Under the pieces are notes generated by a model. The model did not search any database. It had not been told where the DNA came from and saw only the letters and a list, made by a program, of their open reading frames with translations. Below are positions 1 through 5,020 of a stretch of 10,256 nt of DNA, piece by piece (the stretch's first letter is position 1; the number at the start of each line of letters is the position of its first letter). This DNA is from Treponema sp. (lineage in GTDB: Bacteria > Spirochaetota > Spirochaetia > Treponematales > Breznakiellaceae): the NCBI GenBank assembly GCA_009785045.1, contig WQXC01000060.1, positions 1 through 10,256 of the forward strand. Direction: 5' to 3'. A program made the position numbers and the translations under genes.

Positions 1-580
1 AAATATAACAAGAGACAGAATACAGCAGTTAAACTTTACACGAAGCGGAACTGGCAGCCTTTATTACACTGCATCACTGCGTTATGCGATACCTTCAGAG
101 CTGCAGTCTTTCCGCGACGAAGGTATTGGCGTTTTCCTTAGTATCCACGATGTAAACACAGGCGCAGAAATTAAAAATACTGCTTTACAAAGCGGAAGGA
201 CATACCGCGCCAGAGTGCGTGTATCTTCAACAAGAGATCGCACGTATCTTGCGCTTCGTGTGCCTGTTCCTTCCGGCGCAGAAATACTGGATATGGCATT
301 TGTTACAACTGCTTCCTACGATGATGCCGGCGGCGCAAGAAGCGGCACAGAGCGCAGCGATAACAATGCCCGCAATATATCATGGCTGAGTCATCAGGCA
401 ATAATGGATAACGAGATTCAGTATTTCTGGGATCAGTTTAACAAGGGAGAAACAACAGTCACCTTCCTTTTCCGGACAGCAAGAAAGGGTGTCTACCCAA
501 CGCCGCCGGTTCAGGCTGAGTGTATGTACGAGCCGGAAATATTCGGCAGAAGTCAGGGGTTGATTTATACAATTGAATAA
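1..580 (+). CDS. Alpha-2-macroglobulin family protein, C-terminal part (5' end outside window)
   Basis: The reading frame is open from base 2 to the TAA at 578-580 and gives about 192 residues with no start needed, so this is the 3' end of a longer gene. Bacterial alpha-2-macroglobulins are large periplasmic, usually lipid-anchored protease traps of roughly 1,500-2,000 residues. The visible part resembles their extreme C-terminal domains: a stretch on basic, aromatic beta strands (TYRARVRVSSTRDRTYLALR), the segment VPVPSGAEILDM, then FLFRTARKGVYPTPPVQAE followed by CMYEPEIFGRSQG, which matches the 'G-x-F/Y-x-x-P-P-x-x-A-E-x-M-Y-x-P-E' ending of the family. The thioester motif (CxEQ) would lie upstream and cannot be checked. 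The stop overlaps the start of the downstream PBP1C gene by 8 bp; A2M next to PBP1C is a classic pairing (as in E. coli yfhM-pbpC relatives), which strongly supports the call despite the short visible part. Confidence 0.85.
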   Translation, partial: NITRDRIQQLNFTRSGTGSLYYTASLRYAIPSELQSFRDEGIGVFLSIHDVNTGAEIKNTALQSGRTYRARVRVSSTRDRTYLALRVPVPSGAEILDMAFVTTASYDDAGGARSGTERSDNNARNISWLSHQAIMDNEIQYFWDQFNKGETTVTFLFRTARKGVYPTPPVQAECMYEPEIFGRSQGLIYTIE

Positions 581-2879
581 CTTGTTAAAGAAACCGCTTG
601 CGTGGATACGCCAGGTTTTTAATTCGCAGAACAGTACAAGGATAAAAATAATAAATATCCTTGGTACTATAATATGCGCCTTTGTATTGATCTGGCTTAT
701 TCTGCGGTTTTTGCCATATCCGCAATTGCGTCAATTCCAGGCGCGTCCGTACAGCGTCCGCTATTATGACCGTTACGGAATGTTGTTGCAGATAACGCCT
801 CTAAACGACGGCCTTCGCAGGGAAAAACCGCAGGAAATCCCTAAGCATGTAAAAGATATTTTTGTTTTTGCAGAGGATAAGCGTTTTTACCGCCACATTG
901 GCATAGATGTCTTTGCTCTTGTCCGCGCAGTATCACAGAATATTACAATGGGAAGGAGAGTAAGCGGCGCTTCTACCATTACAATGCAGCTTGCGCGGAT
1001 TATTTCCCAGCCGGGCAGCCGGCAGACGCCGGGTTCAAAAATGGCAGAAATGTTTAATGCCATGCGGCTGGAAGCGCGGTTTTCCAAGAATGAAATTCTG
1101 GAAATGTACATTAATTCCCTGCCGTTTGGTTTTAGCGCAGAAGGAGCGGCGTCTGCCGCAAGAACTTTTTTTTCAGGCGAGCTGGATATGCTTTCCGGAG
1201 CGCAGCTTTTTTGCCTGGCAGTAATTCCGCGAAGACCGGCTTTTTACAACCCGCTTGAAAATCCCGCAAACTGCGCAGCCGCTGCAGCCGGGCTGCAGAA
1301 AAGATTAAAAGATAATAAAAAACTTGCTAAAAAATGGCCGCTCCTTGCGCAGATTGACGAGCGTGATTTTCAGTTTGCTCTGGATTCATCACGGCGTTTT
1401 CAGTATCCGTTCGAAATGCCGCACTTTATACGCTTTGTAGATTCGCAGGTAAATAGCGGTATCGGCGAAATACATCTTTCTGTAGATTTAGCACTGCAGC
1501 GTTATCTGGAAAACGAAATTGCCGGCAATGTGGCAATGTTTTACCGATCGCGTCTGAATAATGCTTCCGCAATCGTAATCGACAATGAATCAGGTGAAAT
1601 TTTAGCATGGGTTGGAAGCGCAGATTTTTTTAACACAGAGACAGCAGGGCAGGTTGATGGGGTGCTCGCTTTAAACCAGCCGGGCAGCATCATGAAGCCG
1701 TTTTTGTATGCAATGGCGCTTCAAAACGGTTTTTATCCTTCGGATGTTATTGCTGATGTTCCAATGACCTTTGGTGATACAGAGATTTACTTTCCGCAGA
1801 ATTTTAATAATCGTTTTAACGGTCCAATACTTTTTCGCGCTTCTCTTGCTTCCAGCCTGAATATCCCGGCAGTGTATCTACTGTACAGGCTTGGCGTTAG
1901 AAATTACACTTTGAACCTTCTTTCGCTTGGATTCGATTCTGTCGAAAAGTCGGCGGATGATGCCGGGTTAGGTTTAGCATTGGGAAACTCTCCTGTAAGT
2001 CTTATGGAACTGGTAAGGGGTTTTAGTGTTTTTCCGCGGGACGGAGTTTATTTACCATTAACATTCGAGCAGGGAAAAGAAAATAAAGGTCGTCAGGTTT
2101 ACACTGCCAATACATCAAGAATTATCTGTTCTTTTTTATCTGATTCAAGCGCCAGAGTGCTTGCGTTTGGTCAGGGAAGGAATTTTAGAACTTCATTTCC
2201 GGCAATATTTAAGACAGGCACTGCCAATCAATATCAAAGTATAGTTGCTCTTGGCGCCACAATGAAATATACAGCAGGCGTCTGGATGGGGAACTTTACC
2301 GGAGAAACTGTTATGGACAGGACTGGAAGTTCAATCCCTGCCGCATTAGTGCGAAATACTCTGAATGTCCTGCATGAAGCGCATTCGGGTTTTTTACTGG
2401 ATTTTAATACGCCAGATGACTGGCATATAAGAAGAATATGCGCTGTTTCCGGAATGGAGCCGTCGGATGCATGTCTTTCCATTGTTAACGAATATATTCA
2501 CCAAAACGAAGATAAAAGAACATGTACATGGCACAGAATTGTAAACGGAAGAAGCGAAACTACATATCCTGCCGAATATCAGTCATGGTTTACGGTTTCG
2601 GTAAGGCAAGGCTCTCTTGATCATTCCTCCCGGCCGCTGGAAATTATAAACCCCCGCGAAGGTTTTGTGTACCTTTCCAGCCGCGGAATCGGGATGGACG
2701 AGATACCCGTAGAAGTAATCGGAGGCGGCGGCGATATATTGCACGTAACGCATAACGGTGAAATATTCAATGTAAGCCGTCCTTTTGTGTTTTTACTGAC
2801 CAGAAAGACAGGGACAAATGTTTTAAATGTTAGAAACGAAGACGAGGAGCATACGATTGTTTTTACGGTAGAACCGTAG
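573..2879 (+). CDS. pbpC: Penicillin-binding protein 1C (bifunctional transglycosylase/transpeptidase)
   Basis: 768 residues, close to the ~770 of E. coli PbpC. It is an inner-membrane enzyme with its bulk in the periplasm, polymerising lipid II and possibly cross-linking peptidoglycan. In order: short basic cytoplasmic N-terminus; one membrane segment (about 26-47); GT51 glycosyltransferase (about 60-230) with EDKRFYRHIG (catalytic-type E101), GASTITMQ (132-139), KMAEMFNAMRLE (E159) and KNEILEMYIN (172-181); a transpeptidase domain with SIMK (S372 nucleophile, K375), SLN (428-430) and KTGT (547-550); and a C-terminal BiPBP_C-type beta domain from about 686 (RPLEIINPREGFVYL). All catalytic motifs are present. 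The start is TTG at 573 inside the end of the A2M gene, with AGGGG at 555-559 thirteen bases upstream; TTG at 582 is an alternative. No ATG occurs before the membrane segment. Overlap with A2M implies an operon and translational coupling. Confidence 0.95.
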   Translation: MNNLLKKPLAWIRQVFNSQNSTRIKIINILGTIICAFVLIWLILRFLPYPQLRQFQARPYSVRYYDRYGMLLQITPLNDGLRREKPQEIPKHVKDIFVFAEDKRFYRHIGIDVFALVRAVSQNITMGRRVSGASTITMQLARIISQPGSRQTPGSKMAEMFNAMRLEARFSKNEILEMYINSLPFGFSAEGAASAARTFFSGELDMLSGAQLFCLAVIPRRPAFYNPLENPANCAAAAAGLQKRLKDNKKLAKKWPLLAQIDERDFQFALDSSRRFQYPFEMPHFIRFVDSQVNSGIGEIHLSVDLALQRYLENEIAGNVAMFYRSRLNNASAIVIDNESGEILAWVGSADFFNTETAGQVDGVLALNQPGSIMKPFLYAMALQNGFYPSDVIADVPMTFGDTEIYFPQNFNNRFNGPILFRASLASSLNIPAVYLLYRLGVRNYTLNLLSLGFDSVEKSADDAGLGLALGNSPVSLMELVRGFSVFPRDGVYLPLTFEQGKENKGRQVYTANTSRIICSFLSDSSARVLAFGQGRNFRTSFPAIFKTGTANQYQSIVALGATMKYTAGVWMGNFTGETVMDRTGSSIPAALVRNTLNVLHEAHSGFLLDFNTPDDWHIRRICAVSGMEPSDACLSIVNEYIHQNEDKRTCTWHRIVNGRSETTYPAEYQSWFTVSVRQGSLDHSSRPLEIINPREGFVYLSSRGIGMDEIPVEVIGGGGDILHVTHNGEIFNVSRPFVFLLTRKTGTNVLNVRNEDEEHTIVFTVEP

Positions 2880-2888
2880 ATTTACGGT
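2864..2888. repeat. Three-arm inverted/direct repeat at the pbpC stop codon
   Basis: TACGGT (2864-2869), ACCGTA (2873-2878) and TACGGT (2883-2888) lie in a row, so the middle arm can pair with either neighbour (loops of 3 or 4 bases). The outer arms are part of a 9-bp direct repeat TTTACGGTA (2862-2870 and 2881-2889). The pbpC stop TAG (2877-2879) is inside it. No T-run follows, so it is not a standard terminator. It lies just upstream of the -35 region of the next promoter and could be an operator, a weak transcript 3' end, or chance. Confidence 0.4.
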
Positions 2889-2897
2889 ATTGGGATA

Positions 2898-2927
2898 TTG
2901 TGTAAATTTTGAAAAGTGTGATATAAT
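2898..2927 (+). promoter_or_regulatory. Sigma-70-type extended -10 promoter for the isomerase-PilZ pair
   Basis: A perfect TATAAT (2922-2927) is preceded directly by TGA (2919-2921), the extended -10 motif TGn. A -35-like TTGTGT lies at 2898-2903, 18 bases upstream. This is the only gap longer than a few bases between genes in the window. Counting seven bases past the -10 puts the transcript start at or within a base or two of the ATG at 2934. No Shine-Dalgarno sequence is visible between them. Confidence 0.75.
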
Positions 2928-2933
2928 AATAGA

Positions 2934-3971
2934 ATGAAAAAGACAATTATTTTTATATTTATTGGAGTAATTTTAATTTTGAGTGCTACAGAAACAGTTG
3001 ATGCCCAGAATCTGGGCGATGGGCTTTTTGCGCGGATTACAACCAACCGGGGAGATATTATTGTACGTCTTGAGTACCAGCGAACCCCCCTTACGGTTTG
3101 TAACTTTGTTGCCCTGGCGGAAGGTAAAATGGATAACCACAGAGGCAGACGTTATTATGACGGTCTGACTTTTCACAGGGTTATTTCCAGGGCAAATGGT
3201 GACGGTCAGGATTTTATGATACAGGGCGGATGCCCTCTTGGAAACGGCAGGGGCGGTCCCGGTTATGAATTCCCGGATGAAATTGTATCATCATTAAAGC
3301 ATGACAGACCTGGTGTTCTGAGTATGGCAAACGCCGGACCCGGAACAAACGGCAGTCAGTTTTTTATCACAGTAGCTCCCACACCCCACCTTGACGGACG
3401 GCATACAGTTTTTGGCTATGTTGTACAAGGTCAGAATATTGTTAACACCACCAGGCAGGGTGATCGCATCCAAAGAATCGAAATTATCCGCAACGGATCT
3501 GCTGCAAATGCATTTGTTGCAGATCAGGAAAGTTTTGATAACTATCTTAGGCAGGCAAGGACTTCCAGTGATGACAGGCAGCAGTCTCAGCGTCAGGCAG
3601 ATTTGGCAAAAATCAGCGCTGATTTTCCGAACACACAGCAGACAGCATCCGGGATTCGATACATTATCCAGAAGCAGGGGTCGGGAGACAAACCTTCGCG
3701 CGGCAGAAATGTACGGGTAAGTTATGTCGGCAAGCTGCTTAACGGAACTGTTTTTGATGATTCCAGTTTAAGGGGTCAGCCGCTGGAGTTCCCGGTTGGA
3801 ACAGGCAGGGTGATACAAGGATGGGACGAAATGGTTCTTGATATGAGAGCCGGAGAAAAACGGCTTGTTATTATTCCGCCGGAACTTGCTTACGGTGACA
3901 GAGCAGTTGGCGGAGTTATACCTGCAAACAGTTTCCTTGTTTTTGAAATGGAACTTATAAGTTTTAGATAA
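2934..3971 (+). CDS. Exported dual peptidyl-prolyl isomerase: cyclophilin domain fused to FKBP domain
   Basis: 345 residues. The N-terminus is a Sec signal peptide (MKK, hydrophobic 5-18, probable cleavage after VDA at 24), so it acts outside the cytoplasm, probably as a periplasmic folding factor. The cyclophilin domain (about 31-186) shows FHRV (80-83, catalytic-type R82), FMIQGG (94-99), ANAGPGTNGSQFFI (132-145) and PHLDGRHTVFG (151-161). At the human CypA Trp121 position there is His152, which in this family usually means weaker cyclosporin binding. A Gln/Arg-rich linker (about 196-235) leads to an FKBP domain (about 240-345) with Y264, FDD (274-276), VIQGW (293-297), AYGDRA (319-324) and VIPANSFLVFEMEL; the usual drug-pocket aromatics are kept. 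Cyclophilin-first fusions of this sort are known as dual-family immunophilins and, as I recall, were described from Treponema. ATG 2934 is the only start that keeps the full signal peptide. It is one base from the PilZ gene. Confidence 0.93.
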   Translation: MKKTIIFIFIGVILILSATETVDAQNLGDGLFARITTNRGDIIVRLEYQRTPLTVCNFVALAEGKMDNHRGRRYYDGLTFHRVISRANGDGQDFMIQGGCPLGNGRGGPGYEFPDEIVSSLKHDRPGVLSMANAGPGTNGSQFFITVAPTPHLDGRHTVFGYVVQGQNIVNTTRQGDRIQRIEIIRNGSAANAFVADQESFDNYLRQARTSSDDRQQSQRQADLAKISADFPNTQQTASGIRYIIQKQGSGDKPSRGRNVRVSYVGKLLNGTVFDDSSLRGQPLEFPVGTGRVIQGWDEMVLDMRAGEKRLVIIPPELAYGDRAVGGVIPANSFLVFEMELISFR

Positions 3972-3972
3972 T

Positions 3973-4758
3973 ATGAGCGATGAACAAACAACTGCGGAAA
4001 AACCGCAAGCAGAAATTAACGGAAAGAAAATATTTTTTCTCTATCCTACTGCAAGCGTAATAAACCAGGTAATTACAGAACTGGCGCAGCATGAATATGA
4101 AGTGTATGTCGGGAAAGATCATACACGCCTGGCGCGTGCGCTGAAAAAATATCCGGACTCGATTGTTTTTGTAAATATTGATGATCGTATGCCTGAGTCC
4201 GAATGGGAAAAATGGATAGCAACATTAATATCATCTGTACCGACAGTAAAAGTGGGAATATTTTCTTCCAGCACTGATGAAGAGTTAAAAAACAAATATA
4301 CTAATAAGCTTAAAATATCATGCGGCTTTATGACATTAAAACTTGACATGACTAAAACCGCAGAGGTAATTCTGGAAGTTTTAAAAACCCTGGATGTTAA
4401 AGGACGGCGTAAATATCTTCGCGCATCTACTGAACGTGAAGCAAATGCAACTGTGAACATGCCGTTACGCGGTGATTTTATTAACGGTACCATTAAAGAT
4501 ATAAGCGTAGTAGGTTTTTCGTGCGTTCTTGATCATAATCCGGAACTTTCCAAAAATGCTCTTCATAAGGATATTCAAATAAGGCTGCAGTCTATGCTGT
4601 TAAAAGTGGAAGCGGTTGTTTTTGGTTCGCGCTCTGATGGTATAGACAAGACCTATGTTTTAATATTCACGCAGCGGACTGACCCGGATGTCCGGGTCAA
4701 AATCCGCAAGTATATTCAGGGTAATCTGCAGTCTAAAATGGACAACGAAATTAACTAA
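3973..4758 (+). CDS. PilZ-domain protein with degenerate receiver-like N-terminus
   Basis: 261 residues, no signal peptide or membrane segment, so cytoplasmic. The C-terminal half (about 144-253) is a PilZ domain, the common cyclic-di-GMP sensor: an RxxxR motif in GRRKYLR (R146/R150) and D-x-S-x-x-G as DISVVG (176-181), both intact, so c-di-GMP binding is likely. The N-terminal part (about 17-140) alternates beta strands and helices like a response-regulator receiver (KKIFFLY, SIVFVNIDDRMP, VKVGIFSSS). The acidic pair after the first strand is absent (LYPT) and Asn68 appears to fill the phospho-acceptor position, so it is probably not phosphorylated; this alignment is by eye. The ATG follows the isomerase stop by one base with no clear Shine-Dalgarno, so translation is probably coupled. 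The target (motility, envelope or gene expression) cannot be read from sequence. The last 8 bp overlap the convergent gene. Confidence 0.85.
   Translation: MSDEQTTAEKPQAEINGKKIFFLYPTASVINQVITELAQHEYEVYVGKDHTRLARALKKYPDSIVFVNIDDRMPESEWEKWIATLISSVPTVKVGIFSSSTDEELKNKYTNKLKISCGFMTLKLDMTKTAEVILEVLKTLDVKGRRKYLRASTEREANATVNMPLRGDFINGTIKDISVVGFSCVLDHNPELSKNALHKDIQIRLQSMLLKVEAVVFGSRSDGIDKTYVLIFTQRTDPDVRVKIRKYIQGNLQSKMDNEIN
4681..4698. repeat. 18-bp near-perfect palindrome inside the PilZ gene
   Basis: GACCCGGA (4681-4688), two-base centre TG, TCCGGGTC (4691-4698): two perfect 8-bp arms, GC-rich against the surrounding AT-rich DNA. It lies 60 bp before the PilZ stop and is followed by AAAATCC, not a T-run. 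It encodes the DPDVRV turn region, so it may be coding coincidence. Confidence 0.45.
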
Positions 4759-5020
4759 AAAGCTTAATTCCCTCACCGGGGAATTTTTCCTTAACTTTAG
4801 AAATAGCCTGTTTAATTTTTTCCGCTTCATCATTCTCGCACCAGATTACAAGCGCAAAGTTTTCTTCCGGCCATACAGCGTCTCCCATACGGGGACCGCA
4901 GGCTCCGACTCCCAATACGTTTGGAATCTTTGTGTAGAATTTCCCCACTTGTTCTTTGGCAAGCGTTTCAAGAATATTTTCTTCGACTGAACGATTTGCG
5001 ATTATTTCTATCCGGATCAT
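4751..5020 (-). CDS. Small PG0541-type transporter-associated protein
   Basis: 89 residues, no signal peptide or membrane segment, so probably cytoplasmic. It resembles the family named after Porphyromonas PG0541, small proteins encoded beside RND pumps; the match is from memory of the pattern. Conserved-looking parts are MIRIEIIANRSVEE at the start, FYTKIPNVLGVG (28-38), CGPRMGDAVWPEENF (41-55) and FPGEGIKLF (80-88). The strand-helix-strand-strand-helix-strand order suggests a ferredoxin-like or PII-like fold, which would fit a small regulator, but this is inference and no ligand is known to me. The start ATG overlaps the RND pump stop as ATGA (5017-5020), with GGAGG at 5031-5035 ten bases upstream, so it is co-translated as the last gene of the efflux operon. 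Its end overlaps the PilZ gene by 8 bp and contains the shared terminator. Confidence 0.8.
   Translation of the reverse strand: MIRIEIIANRSVEENILETLAKEQVGKFYTKIPNVLGVGACGPRMGDAVWPEENFALVIWCENDEAEKIKQAISKVKEKFPGEGIKLFS
4766..4788. terminator. Probable bidirectional Rho-independent terminator between convergent operons
   Basis: AATTCCCT (4766-4773) pairs with GGGGAATT (4778-4785) around a CACC loop, with one G-T pair. On the plus strand the right arm runs into TTTTT (4784-4788). On the minus strand the hairpin is followed after AAGC by TTTTT (complement of 4757-4761). It sits eight bases after the PilZ stop on the plus strand, and inside the last codons of the minus-strand small gene. The minus-strand T-run is offset by four bases, so termination may be better in the plus direction. 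Confidence 0.7.

Noticed and set aside
2864..2888. Hairpins after pbpC as a Rho-independent terminator
   Set aside because: The stems are only 6 bp and no T-run follows on the plus strand.
2979..2981. Alternative TTG start of the isomerase gene with GGAG at 2964-2967
   Set aside because: It would remove most of the signal peptide; the ATG at 2934 gives a textbook export signal.
4119..4493. 124-codon open frame on the minus strand within the PilZ gene
   Set aside because: It lies fully inside a well-supported gene on the other strand, has no recognisable domain and no convincing ribosome site; a shadow frame.
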